Shown piece by piece: positions 39,604 to 51,240 of a DNA stretch of 64,000 nucleotides. Both the position numbers and the translations under genes were made by a program. Source of the DNA: Anisodus tanguticus (lineage: Eukaryota; Streptophyta; Magnoliopsida; Solanales; Solanaceae); contig CM067544.1 in assembly GCA_034509755.1 (NCBI GenBank), positions 14,441,001-14,505,000 on the forward strand, given 5' to 3'. The number at the start of each line of letters is the position of its first letter. Position 1 is the first letter of the stretch. The notes under the pieces were generated by a model. The model saw only the letters and a program-made list of their open reading frames with translations. It searched no databases and had not been told where the DNA came from.

Positions 39604-40410
39604 TTAGCAGGAGAAAATATTGAGGAGCGAACTTCTAGATCTAATCAGACGCCTAAATGTTGCGTCCAATCCATCTTCAAAGCTGTCAAGGTAAGCCTCA
39701 AAAGTTTCCAGCCTTGTTTCCAAGCTCATGTTTTCTTCTTGGCATTCAGATGCTATTCTTTCTTTTTGTACCAATCTTGAAAGCAATGACCATTTTGATG
39801 GCTTAGGCTTCAAAAGTGGCACACACAAGAAGGACAAGATCATCTGAAAAAATGAAATGCACACTGAATTAGCTTCTCTTAGTCCTCTAATTACAGCTAT
39901 TGTATCTTGATCTGCATCTAGTAAGACCGATACTTCAGTCTCTTGATCCATTTGCTTCAAAGACGAGACTATTATTTTGGCGCCCCTCTTGATCTTCTTG
40001 ATGAAAGAGGTAAATCTTTCAACGCTGTCGTCTGTAGTTGAATCTCCTTTTCTCCTTCTGAGAGATGATTGTAGATCTCTTACATTATGTTTACATTGTG
40101 AGACAAGTTCTCTTATTGTGCCACAAACATCAAGAAGCCTCACCGATTTATCCAATAAATCGTCAAGCCATTTAGCATTTAGACTCAGAGAGAGGGCTTG
40201 AAGGGTTTGAGGCAAGTTGAGAAGATCGTCTATGCACTTGTACGATTTCTCCAAACCGATTAGACCATTGCTCAGAGCTGCTGGTGCAACTGATACTTCC
40301 AATGATTTGAGCTTGTTGAGCTCCTCTTCAACTCTCTGGATGGTAGGGTGTGATCTGCCAGGCAAACTGATTGATCGAACGTGATTGGGTTTTGAAGAAA
40401 CGGTTGCCAT
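39604..40410 (-). CDS. DUF241 (BPS1-like) family protein, gene 2
   Basis: An uninterrupted single-exon frame of 268 residues, starting MATVSSKPNHVRSISLPGRS. The family layout is complete. The basic N-terminal RSHPTIQRVEEELNKLKSLE is at 19-38, and LLDKSVRLLDVCGTIRELVS near 84-104. Next come RDLQSSLRRRKG, then SFFQMILSFLCVPLLKPKPS followed by KWSLLSRLV near 188-216. A C-terminal helix ends LIRSRSSLLNIFSC. It is shorter than gene 1 (316 residues), mainly in the linker after SLRRRKG and before the C-terminal helix. No signal peptide or membrane span is obvious; the FFQMILSFLCVP stretch is hydrophobic but short. Function is unknown. A TATA box at 40479-40487 lies 69 bp from the ATG, supporting expression. 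The flanking DNA shows the gene belongs to the same minus-strand cluster as gene 1 and the decayed copies. Confidence 0.92.
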   Translation of the reverse strand: MATVSSKPNHVRSISLPGRSHPTIQRVEEELNKLKSLEVSVAPAALSNGLIGLEKSYKCIDDLLNLPQTLQALSLSLNAKWLDDLLDKSVRLLDVCGTIRELVSQCKHNVRDLQSSLRRRKGDSTTDDSVERFTSFIKKIKRGAKIIVSSLKQMDQETEVSVLLDADQDTIAVIRGLREANSVCISFFQMILSFLCVPLLKPKPSKWSLLSRLVQKERIASECQEENMSLETRLETFEAYLDSFEDGLDATFRRLIRSRSSLLNIFSC

Positions 40411-40478
40411 TTCTTATGTTTTTTTCTTTGATGAGGGGATATTTGAAACTGGTGATGGAATTGAAGCATCAGAGTTGG

Positions 40479-40487
40479 TATTTATAG
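40479..40487 (-). promoter_or_regulatory. TATA box of DUF241 gene 2
   Basis: The minus strand reads CTATAAATA, a near-consensus plant TATA box, about 69 bp upstream of the ATG. Confidence 0.65.
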
Positions 40488-40489
40488 GC

Positions 40490-41408
40490 AGAATACAATA
40501 GGAGGAGACAAGATGAGCAATTGCCTAATTAAATCAGCATGTGATGGCACTGCTGGATCTTTTTGCAACTTGTACACCTGTTACACTTTTGGCCAACAAA
40601 AGGTTCTACTGATTACTTTCATTAGTTCTCTTAGTTATTGGTGAACGTGAGGCATATAATAATCATGTGGATGCTTACAAGATTTGATCCTTTCTGTCTC
40701 CTGAAATGGTGCCAATATTGTGACACTTAACATTTTGTATTGATATTATTTGATCGAAGATGCAGACACTTCAAGAAGCCTGCTTTATTTGTTTAGTTGA
40801 GATTAGGTTTTATCACTTACTAGAACACAGAATATTAGATAATTGAGATAGGGATCTTACAGAGTAGTGGAATATTCTAAGCTGTGAGGACTTTTAAAAG
40901 GGGTTAGTAGATCAAATATATAAATTCAAAATGCACGACTGAAGTTTATTTTGTGAAACTGTGCACGTATGGAAGTTTGTTTTTTTGAATTTGCTCGACA
41001 AGGGACTATGAGAATTTCTGTATAAACTTCTTGACTATGTGTAATGCTTTCAATAATTTTGAGAAGAAATATTGAGCTGTATTAATACCTTCAATAGTTT
41101 TATACTCTTCAATTTTGGAGAAGAAATCTAAACAATAAATTAGAAACAAATTAGAATTCGCAGTACGAAAAAGTTAGTTTTCTCTTGTTCAGGTCCCAAC
41201 TCAATCTAAAATTTAGTTTTCTCCTGTTCAGATTTCAACATAGATTAGTTAACAATTTCTGTAACATAGGCTAAAATTATTCATCAATTTTGACTCATTT
41301 TTAGGTTTATCCTCTCTTTATTATAGAAGCAACGTCATACTTTTGAGCCTCTTTTTTTATGATCAACGAATTGGTAAATAAAGAAAAAAATATTATTATA
41401 GAGATGTA
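40490..41408. other. 5' flank of DUF241 gene 2
   Basis: TTTTGGCCAACAAAAGGTTCT near 40590 parallels GCATTTAGCAAACAAAAGCT of the pseudogene upstream module. No other gene. Confidence 0.4.
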
Positions 41409-41413
41409 GGGAT

Positions 41414-43001
41414 TGTAGGATTTTGTTGGGTTCAAAACACATAAGTAAGGCACACCGGAAGTTTAAAATTTTGTTCTTTCTTACCCCAACAATTTCTTCT
41501 GGTATGGTTATATGACAATAAAAAACCTGTAACATAAAACATGAACACTTACAGGTTAATAAATTTGGAGTCTTTACTTAGGGATTATACACGACTGTCC
41601 CTTCGACTACAAGCACTATGCTATGGTGTATTCCTCTGTCAAGAAAGTCAGGAAATCTAGGCAGAGGTTTGAGAGAGTTTCGTCCTAGACTCTAAGTCTA
41701 GAATTAGTTTATAGAGTTGGTGTGTTAATTAACAATTGTGAGTGCTGTATTTATAGTTGAAATTAGGGCAAAAATCTGATTAGGGTTGGGCGCTAAGCCT
41801 GATCCAAAAACCGAGGTGCAGTGGGCTAGTCTGACTGGGCCCACTGCCGGGTCGGCGTAGCCTAGCAGGCGCCGCGGCGCCTTACGTAAAATTATGTTTT
41901 CCCGTTTTCATTTAATATATATATCCAACACATTAAATCCAAAATCTAATTTTGATTTAATTAAATAATTTTCATCTAATAGAAATTATCCCATAGTTAT
42001 TATCAATTTAAATATCTCGATCCCAAATAGAATATTTAATACTTTCTCAATACACCCTTAGATCAAAGAGACAATCGACATAGTGTGACCCTATAGGCCT
42101 TCATATATCGACACTAATCCAATTAAGGTCCATACGGAACTCCTAAATTGCGCCGTACGACGAACTTAATATATGAAATACGTTTACCTGAATCCAGCAA
42201 ACATAACCTTTATGTGAGATGATAAATTCCTATCATTCGCGACACACTCGATCAAGCTTAGGATTTGTCATGTGTCTATCCAAATGGCTTGATCACTTTA
42301 TCTCATCTATATTAGTCGACAACTAGAACATATTCTAAATATGTCTCTTACATTGGCCAATGACTTGGTAGACCTAATATCACTGAGAAGTTGAGTGCTC
42401 TCTCGAATATCCAATCGAGGAACGAATCCTATTCTTGGCTCAATTACCACCTTAATTTACATCATAATGTACCCAACACAAGCCGTGTCTTATCCTATAA
42501 GGAGTTTAAGCTTAGGACATGGTCAAAGTACATTACTCTGTTAACAAGGTGCGTATTGACCTCAAGTCAAAGGACCTTTATATCACACACGCTGATAACA
42601 CTCTAGACATGTCGAACAAATAGTTTATCAGCAGGGTATACCAATACTTTTCAAAAGTATCCATGTGTTCATCACTAGTAACCATTACTAGTAGCAGGTG
42701 AGACATACTACATTCTCTAAGAATGTGATGCAGACCACATGTCGACTTATAACATATCATCGATATCTCATTCTCGATGATCATTAGTCGAGGCTATTTT
42801 AGAGTTACGCTCTATCATCAATATCTCACTCTATTGATGACAACGTAAGCTCAAGGGATGCACATTAATGAATAATTACAAATAATAAAATAATAATTCA
42901 ATAATCGCAAATGCCATAAATATTAATATTATTAATAATACGAATGTGTTCAAGTACATTTGTCCCTAATAATGATTGTCTTTAGGACATACATACTTTC
43001 A
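41414..43001 (-). repeat. 3' LTR of Copia-7
   Basis: 1588 bp; plus-strand reading TGTAGGATTTTGTTGGGTTC to CATACATACTTTCA, next to the minus-strand purine tract GGCCAAGTGAGAGAT. Confidence 0.9.
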
Positions 43002-43015
43002 ATCTCTCACTTGGC

Positions 43016-46000
43016 CTAGAGCCAATCTCCGATGTATCTAATACCCATATTTTCAAAATGACTATTATGCTTAACTAAGCTTAATGGATTAATAAATGGG
43101 TCAGCTAGATTATCATATGTGGAAACATAATCTAATCTTATTTCTTCAGTTTCCACCATCTCCTTAAGTATGTGGTATTTTCTCGGTACATGCTTGTTTC
43201 TGTTTGTTGATCTTGGTTCCTTAGCTTGCGCAATCGCACCAGTGTTGTCACAATAAATTGTTATTGGACAAGTGGCACTTGGAACAACCCCTAGTTCCTT
43301 TAGGAACTCAGATATCACGACAACTTCTTTACCAACTTCCGATCCAGCAATGTACTCGGCTTCAGTTGTCGAATCAGCAGTTGTAGCTTGCTTGGAACTT
43401 TTCCAACTCACTATTCCGCCATTGAAAATGAAGGCATTTCCAGATTTAGATTTGAAGTCATCAAGATCTGTCAGGAAACTAGCATCAGTGTACCCAGTAC
43501 ACACTAGCTTTTCTTGTCCACCATAGACTAAGAAATATTCTTTAGTTCGTCTAAGATACTTAAGAATACTCTTGACTTCTTTTCAGTGTTGTTCCCCAGG
43601 ATTCTGCTGGAATTTGAAAGTCATACTAAGTGCATAGGCCACATCTGGCCTCGTACATGTCATGTCATACATGATAGATCCTATAGCTGAAGCATATGGT
43701 ATTCTTTTCATGCGTTCAAGTTCTGCAACAGTAGAAGGACTATCTTTCTTTGATAACTTGATGCCTTGACCTATAGGAAGACTTCCCTTCTTGAAGTTTT
43801 CCATAGAGAATCGTCTTAGCACTTTGTCTATGTATATGGACTGTGACATCCCCAACAATCTATTAGGTCTATCTCTATAGATCCTAATTCCAAGAATATA
43901 GCAGGCTTCACCCAAGTCCTTCATCATGAAGGTGCTGGATAACCATTCCTTGACTGATTGTATGAGAATCTTATTATCTCCCATTATTAATATGTCATCT
44001 ACATATATAACAATGAAGACAATACTCCCTTCCTTGCGCTTACTATAAATGCAGGGATTTTCTTTGCTTCTAACAAAGTCAAACGATTTGATTGCTTTGT
44101 CAAAGCAAATATTCCAACTCCTTGAGGCTTGCTTAAGTCCATAAATGAAATTTTGTAGCTTGCATACTACTTTGAGCTTAGTCTTGGATGTAAAACCATC
44201 AGGTTGTATCATATACACCTCCTCAATTAGGTTACCATTGAGGAAATCAGTTTTAACATCCATTTGCCAAATGTCATAATCATAGGATGCAACTATTGCA
44301 AGAAAAATCCGAATGGACTTAATTTTGGCAACAGGTGAAAAGGTTTCATGATAATCGACCCCAGGTCATTGATTATAACTTTTAGCCATCAATCTTGCCT
44401 TATAAGTCTGTACTTTTCCATATGCATCAATCTTCTTCTTGAAGACCCATTTGCATCCTATGGGTCTAACCCCTGTTGGCAAATCAACCAAGTTCCAAAC
44501 TTGATTGATGTACATCGAGTCCATCTTAGATTTCATGGCTTCTTGCCATCTCTGTGAATCAATGTCTAACATAGCTTCGTTGTAGGTTGTAGGTTCATCG
44601 TCATCAGGAATATCTATCTCATTGTGTGTTTCAACAAGGAGATTAAGTCTTTCAGGCGGACGATGAGTCCTAGTGGTCCTACGGAGTTGATTATTCTGTG
44701 TTTCAGTGTTTGTAGCATTCTGATTGTGAGAAGGTCTTTGTGTGCTGGACAATCCATCATCTTGAGAGCTTTCAGGAATGTCATTTTCATGTATTTCCTG
44801 AATGGAATGATGTACAACCATTGTATCATCTTCCATTGGTTGTGTATGAGAGCCTTGCATTTTTGCACTATCTCTCACAACACTCCCACTGGTTGAAGGG
44901 CGTACTCTAAGTACCCAATATTCACCAAATACTCCCACTGAATCCTTGTCTAGGTCTTTTGACAAGGGTTCAACTTCTGTGTTATCTTGTGGTTCTTGAA
45001 TTTCTTCAAGTTCTATCTTATTGCAGCTCCGTTCCTTGTAGACATAGTATTTTTCAAGGAAAGTTGCATTTCTGGAAACAATGACCTTATGTTCTCCGGG
45101 AAGATAGAAGTAGTATCCCTTAGTTTCCTTTGGATACCCCACAAAATAATATTTCTCACTTTTAGATTTCAACTTGTCACCAAGCATCTTCTTTAGATAT
45201 GCAGGGCACCCCCAGGGTCGCATATGTTTAAGTGCTGGCTTCTTGCCATTCCATATCTCATATGGAGTTTTCTCTACTGACTTTGAAGGAACTCTGTTCA
45301 GAATATAAATTGAGCTTTGCAATGCATATCCCCAAAGGTATGTTGGTAGAGCTGAGAAACTCATCATGGATCTAACCATATCTAATAGGGTTCGATTTCT
45401 CCTTTCAGCAACATCATTCATCTGTGGCGCTCCAGGAGGTGTCCATTGTGATTGGACTCCATGAAGCTTCAAGTAATCCAGAAATTCTTTACTTAAGTAT
45501 TCACTTCATCGATCTGATCGAAGGGTCTTGATACTTGTTTCAAGTTGCTTCTGTACTTCTGACTTGTACTCCTTGAATTTCTCAAAGGCTTCGGACTTGT
45601 GTTTCATAAGATACACATGCCCAAACCCTGTGAAATCGTCTGTAAAAGTGATGAAGTAAGGGAAGTCTCCCTTAGCTTGAGTTGACAATGGCCCACATAC
45701 ATCAGTATGGACCAACTCAAGTACCTCTTTGGCTCGCACCCCTTTCCCAGAAATTGGCTTGTTGGTCATCTTTCCTCGTAAGCAAGATTCACAGTTGCCA
45801 TAGGACTCTAAGTCAAATGGTTCCAGATAGTCTAACTTTCTTAATCTTGATATCCTTGATTCATTGATGTGACCAAGTCTACAGTGCCATAAGTAGGTGG
45901 GGTTTCTTGGATTACTTATCTTAGCTCATTTATTTTGCACATTGAAAATTTCACGACTACAATTTAGAACATACAAACCATCCACAAGCGTAGCATTTTC

Positions 46001-46261
46001 ACAAACAAAACCATTAAAAGATAGTACATAACTTCCATTGGCAATAAATGAGGAAAACCCCTCAATGTCTAACACTGGGATAAAAATAATATTCCTCGTC
46101 AATAAGGGAACAAAATAACAATTATTTAGTTCTAAACAAAAGCCTGAAAGTAAATCTAGTTTATAAGTTCCCACGCGTTCAACATCCACTCGTGCTCCAT
46201 TTCCAATACGCAGGTCTACCTCCCAAGGTCCAACCTTTTTGCTGTCAATCATACCCTGCAC
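43016..46261 (-). pseudogene. pol: Copia-7 pol: protease region, integrase, RT, RNase H
   Basis: Minus-strand pieces in order: 46261-45926 (VDLRIGNGARVDVERVGTYK, after the protease site). 45769-45506 is integrase (LELVHTDVCGPLSTQAKGDF, FITFTDDFTGFGHVYLM, KTLRSDR). 45472-44366 continues integrase (SQWTPPGAPQMNDVAERRNR, WGCPAYLKK), passes through an acidic linker, and reaches the start of RT (YINQVWNLVDLPTGVRPIG). 44263-43583 is RT proper (MDVKTDFLNGNLIEEVYMIQ, VIYVDDILIMGDN). 43504-43016 is RNase H (GYTDASFLTDLDDFKSKSGN, TEAEYIAG, IYCDNTGAIAQ). Gaps between pieces are single stops or frameshifts. The element would need help in trans to move. Confidence 0.9.
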
Positions 46262-46300
46262 ATTATTACAAATGTGTGAGCCCTAAAAGGTATCTAATAC

Positions 46301-47200
46301 CTAACAGTGAGAGTTACTTATAGACATGTTTATTTCAATGACAAACATACCTTGTCCAGTAGAGCCAGGAGCACCTAGTGCTTTGCTTCCTCCTGGAGCT
46401 GTGCAGTCCTTCTTCCAGTGCCCCTTCTTCTTGCAGTTGAGGCACACATCTGAAGCTACCTTTGCCTTCTTCTGAACACCTCCTCTAGGTTTCATAACTG
46501 TAGGTGCAGCAACTGTCTTACCCTTCTTCTTCTGCATGTTCTTACCCTTGGGTTTGAACTTGCTAGAAGAGCCCACCATGAGTACGACTCTACCTTTAGA
46601 GGTAGATAATTCAAAGGTTTTCAACATGTTGTGAAGCTCTGGAAGACTTGCCTTGGTCCCATTCATATTGAAGTTCACAATGAAATTCTCAAATGAACTA
46701 GAGAGTGAATTCAGGATCAGGTTGACAGAGACATTTATAGGCATCTTCGTTCCAATCAAAGCCAACCTTTCTATCAGCCCAATCATCTTCAGAATATGTG
46801 TTGATACTTGACCCTCATCGTTCAGCTAACACTTGAAAAGGTCCCTCAACAGTTCATACTCCATTGTCTGAGACTGTGAGTCATAGAGACTATTCAAGTG
46901 TTCTAGCATTTCATTGGGGCCCATGTTTTCATGTTGCCTCTGTAACTCCAAGGTCATGGAGGACAACATTACACATTGTGCCGAGGTAGCATCGTCTAGA
47001 TGTTTCTGATAAGTCACATTGTCAAACAGGGCATACTCAGCAGAATCTTCAGCAGGGACTGTGGGGAACAATGTGTCTAACACATACTCAATTGTTTCTT
47101 GTCTTAACACCAATCACAGATTTCTTAACCAGTCAGGGTAATTTGCTCCAGTCAACTTGTTTGTCTCGACCAACATTTTCAGTGACAGATTTGACATTTT
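46301..47200 (-). pseudogene. gag: Copia-7 gag with CCHC knuckle
   Basis: Two pieces. 47113-46826 reads DTLFPTVPAEDSAEYALFDN and MGPNEMLEHLNSLYDSQSQT. 46786-46301 reads LIERLALIGTKMPINVSVNL, then a basic KGKNMQKKKGKTVAAP tract and the zinc knuckle CLNCKKKGHWKKDC (encoded near 46400-46445). One stop near 46823 separates them. The N-terminus probably lies near 47197 (MSNLSLKMLVETNKLTGANY on the minus strand). Confidence 0.85.
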
Positions 47201-48089
47201 GTATAAACTGAAGATATAGATAGACTTGAAATCAAACTCTAATATAATTTCTATTGAACACATTCGTTAACTAATTAACATGGCTTTTAGTTTAATTAGC
47301 TCCCGCTATTTTAATATACTCTTCGACCCTATGGAAGAATACAGACTCATATAAATATGGTCATAATGGGACAAAATCCAGGTTCATGCTATCTCCATGT
47401 TTGATGTGGATGATAACTTCAATAGCATAATCCGGTAGGTTTCCAAACCAATTACAAACAATTTATAACTCTTGTTTGACCGAATGTTCTAAACAATCTA
47501 TCTGCGTCCCTCGGCTTGTCCGACACTGTGGCGCCAAGACATCCTAGGAAGTCAACCCCGTTATGCGATTGCAATTATGTATCTAAGTGAGTTTTGCCTT
47601 ATTGAGCAAATACTGTGGTGTAAATACTCATGAATGTTTATCACTCACTTCTACATTTAACATGCATCTATGAAAGAGTCTGAGTCCTCGTAGACTTAGA
47701 GAAAATGCTGTGGCATAAATACTGATCTCGCCGAAAAGGATTTTGCACTATAATCAATTATAACGGACGACGCGTTCATTTAAAGTGAGACTTGTATTAA
47801 AATTTTAGGGAACATTTTAATTCAGGGGTTTAACCAAGATCAACTCTAGTATGCTATATCAAATAACATCTTAATGCAAAGTCTATTAAGCACTTATTGG
47901 GCACCGCCTGCCCTAGCATGATATTAAGCGGTTTAACAAATATTGGGCGCTGCTTACCCAGACAATTATTTGCGGACACTATTCTAGAAGTCTAAATGAC
48001 AATCATTTAGCACATAAACAGTATACTTATCAAATATACGGTATAATAATAATCATGGGTTAAACATTCTGAACAATTTATTTTTGGAC

Positions 48090-48385
48090 CGATGGGGTCG
48101 CGACGCTAATCATTAGAGTTGCGACGTCAGTGACGCAGAAATCCAAAATTCTACTTCTGTAATGCATTAGCGCCGCGACGCTCCACTATGGAGCCGCGAC
48201 GCTGGCAAGGCATAAACCTTTTGGTTTCTATAGTTGATTAGGGTCGCGGCGCCTACTGTCCAGTAAGTCCAGAATTTTAAAATAAAGCATTAGGGCCGCG
48301 ACGCACCACCATGTAGACGCGGGGCCGCCTTGAAACCTTAGCAAGCACCGCGATGCCCTACCATAGGGCTGCAGCGCCGACGTCC
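48090..48385. repeat. GCGACGC-rich degenerate repeats in the Copia-7 leader
   Basis: The words CGCGACGCTAATC, CGCGACGCTCCAC, CGCGACGCTGG, CGCGGCGCCTACT and CGCGACGCACCACC recur at roughly 50-70 bp spacing between the PBS and gag. The region is strikingly GC-rich against an AT-rich background. It carries no open frame. Confidence 0.75.
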
Positions 48386-48751
48386 TGACAAAACATTTCT
48401 GTGTTGATTTTTCTAAAATTTTTCAAGCCCTAAATCCAATTTAGGGATCAAATGGCAGATCCTTTATCATCACCCACCAATATCAATAACGCACATATCG
48501 ACCATCATCCATTCTTACCCGTTCTTTTCCGTGCACCGTGCAATGAGCCGGAATCCCACTTTTGGCTTAGTTCGAGTTAGAACGGAATGACTTCCTCGAG
48601 TTAGCATAGGAGATAATTTAGGGTGACATAAAAAGGTCTACTTTGTTCAGCCAAGATTTGTAGGATTTCAAGAAGCCTTGTTTTAATCCAATTTTATGTT
48701 TAACCCATATTATTATGTTATTCAATTGTTATATAACCATTGAACCAGCCT

Positions 48752-48765
48752 GGGCTCTGATACCA
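48752..48765 (-). other. primer-binding site of Copia-7
   Basis: The minus strand reads TGGTATCAGAGCCC, complementary to initiator tRNA-Met, one base inside the 5' LTR. Confidence 0.9.
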
Positions 48766-48766
48766 C

Positions 48767-50333
48767 TGTAGGATTTTGTTGGGTTCAAAATACATAAGTA
48801 AGGCACAATGGAAGTTTAAAATTTTGTTCTTACTTACCCCAATAATTTCTTATGGTATGGTTATATGACAATAAAAACCCGTAACATAGCATGAACGCTT
48901 ACAGGTTAATAAATCTGGAGTCTTTACTTAGGGATTACACGCGACAGTCCCTTCGACTGCAAACACTATGCTATGGTGTATTCCTCTGTCAAGAAAGCCA
49001 GGAAATCTTGGCAGAGGTTTGAGAGAGTTTCATTATAAACTCTAAGTCTACAATTAGTTTATAGAATTAGTGTGTTAATTAACAATGGGGAGTGATGTAT
49101 TTATAGTTGAAATTAGGGCAAAAATCTGATTAGGGTTAGGCTCTAAGCTTGGCCCAAAAACTAAGGTGCAGTGGGCCGTCTGTCTGGGCCCACTGCCGGA
49201 TCTGCACCGCGCGCCTTACATAAAATTTTGTTTCCCATTTTTATTTAATATATATATCCAGCACATTAAATCCAAAATCTAATTTTAATTTAATTAAATA
49301 ATTTCCATATAATAGAAATTATCTCATAGTTATTATCAATTTAAATATCTCGATCCCAAATCGAATATTTAATACTTTCTCAATACACCCTTAGATCGAA
49401 GAGACAATCGACATAGTGTGACCCTATAGGCCTTCATATATCGACACTAATCCAATTAAGGTTCATACAGAACTCCTAGACTGCGCAGTACGGCGAACTC
49501 AATATATGAAGAACGTTTATATGAATCCATCAAACATAACCTTTATGTGAGATGATAAATTCCTTTCATTCGCGACACACTCGATCAAGCTTAGGATTTG
49601 CCATGTGTCTATCCAAATGGCTTAATCATTTTATCTCATCTATATTAGTCGACAACTAGACCATATTCTAAATATGTCTCTTGCATTGGCCAATGACTTG
49701 GTAGACCTAATATCACTGAGAAGTTGAGTGCTCTCTCGAATATCCAATCGAGGAACGAATCCTATTCTTGGCTCAATTACCACCTTAATTTACATCATAA
49801 TGTACACAAACAAGCCGTGTCTTATCCTATAAGGAGTTTAAGCTTAGGACAGGGTCAAAGTACATTACTCTGTTAACAAGGTGCGTATTGACCTCAAGTC
49901 AAAGGACCTTTATATCACACACGCTGATAACACTCTAGACATGTCGAACAAATAGTTTATCAGCAGGGTATACCAATACTTTTCAAAAGTATCCATGTGT
50001 TCATCACTAGTAACCATTACTAGTAGCAGGTGAGACATACTACATTCTCTAAGAATGTGATGCAGACCACATGTCGACTTATAACATATCATCGATATCT
50101 CATTCTCGATGATCATTAGTCGAGGCTATTTTAGAGTTACGCTCTATCATCAATATCTCACTCTATTGATGACAACGTAAGCTCAATGGATGCACATTAA
50201 TGAATAATTACAAACAATCAAATAATAATTCTATAATCGCAAATGTCATAATTATTAATCTTATTAATAATATGAATGTGTTCAAGTATATTTGTCCCTA
50301 ATAATGATTATCTCTAAGACATACATACTTTTA
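48767..50333 (-). repeat. 5' LTR of Copia-7
   Basis: 1567 bp; plus-strand TGTAGGATTTTGTTGGGTTC to CATACATACTTTTA (terminal CA changed to TA), followed by TSD GGGAT. It is nearly identical to 41414-43001 over its central part but visibly more diverged in its first ~450 bp. Confidence 0.9.
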
Positions 50334-50389
50334 GGGATTTGCAATTTGGAGACCAAGTCGTCACATGCTATATGTTTTTCCTACTAATA

Positions 50390-50651
50390 CTCCTTTGGTT
50401 CCACAATAAGTAGTTTTTTTAGCTTGTGCACACTTATTAAAAAATTGTTCACTCCTAGAAAATTAGGAGTGCTTTTACTAATTTACCCCTAATCAATGCC
50501 TAGAAAAAGAAAATGTAGTTAATGAATGTTGTTATTTAAGCAAGAGCAATTTTGGAATTACATGCCCAAATTATTCTTGAAATTCTAAAGAATCACTTAT
50601 TTTGGAAAAAATTGAAAGGCCTAAACAACCACTTATTGTGGAACGGGGGAA
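50390..50651. mobile_element. Stowaway-like MITE
   Basis: Terminal inverted repeats CTCCTTTGGTTCCACAATAA and (other end) TTCCCCCGTTCCACAATAAG fit the CTCCCTCCGTT-type Stowaway terminus. TA dinucleotides flank both ends (50388-50389; 50652-50653). 262 bp, non-coding. Confidence 0.8.
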
Positions 50652-50654
50652 TAA

Positions 50655-50940
50655 CATGTTTGGCAAGTTATTATAATCAGCTTATTTGAAAAGTGCTTTT
50701 AAAAAAAAGTATTTTTGGTGAGAGTCAGTTTGTGTTTGACCGGCTAATACATGTTTGGCCAAGCTATTAAAATCAGCTTATTTTGAAAAGTGCTTTTTAA
50801 AAAAGTATTTTTGGTGAGAAATAGTTTGTGTTTGACCAATTAATTTAAAAATCACTTTTCAGCAGCAATTAGTGTTTGATCCAGACCCAAAAACACTTAT
50901 TTTCTGCTAAAATTTTGACCAAACACCCCACCTTTTAAAA
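50655..50940. repeat. duplicated ACATGTTTGGCMAAG repeat, MITE-like
   Basis: Two tandem copies (about 50655-50750 and 50751-50850) share ACATGTTTGGC, AATCAGCTTATTT, GAAAAGTGCTTTT and GTATTTTTGGTGAGA. A third, partly inverted block follows, to GACCAAACACCCCA. The GTTTGGCC / GGCCAAAC ends suggest an old MITE. Confidence 0.6.
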
Positions 50941-51164
50941 ATAAATATTTTTTGAAAAAAATAAATACTTTTGGGCTCCAAAAACTTGGGCAGACTATGA
51001 ATATGAAATGATACTAATTTTGAAAGCACTGATCATTTAAATGAGTCACAAAGAAGAAACAGAAGTATGGGGTAGGTAATGTATCAATTAATGAGAGATA
51101 AAAGTTTAACTGAATTTGGTCATTCATATGAACAATCTCAACCAAATTCATAAAAAATTAAAAG

Positions 51165-51240
51165 TTTTATTTATGAAAATTATAAAATTTATATATTATC
51201 TATGCTATTATAATTTTTTTAATAATTTTCATAAATAAAA
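51165..51240. repeat. 19-bp perfect inverted repeat at the LINE 5' junction
   Basis: TTTTATTTATGAAAATTAT (51165-51183) is exactly mirrored by ATAATTTTCATAAATAAAA (51222-51240). The loop contains the LINE target duplication. Confidence 0.85.

Larger units (their letters stand above)
41414..50333 (-). mobile_element. Copia-7: 8.9-kb Ty1/copia element with 1.6-kb LTRs
   Basis: Full-length structure on the minus strand: 5' LTR (48767-50333), PBS, long GC-rich leader, gag with CCHC knuckle, protease/integrase/RT/RNase H, 3' LTR (41414-43001). A perfect target duplication, GGGAT, lies at 41409-41413 and 50334-50338. It is a different copia lineage from Copia-1 to -6 and -8: longer LTRs, a zinc knuckle, and Tnt1-type motifs such as GVRPIGCKWVFKKKIDAYGK. 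Stops and frameshifts break the polyprotein into at least six pieces. Confidence 0.93.

Noticed and set aside
42578..42784. 68-codon open frame repeated identically at 49910-50116
   Set aside because: It is LTR sequence of Copia-7; identity reflects the LTR pair, not a conserved gene.
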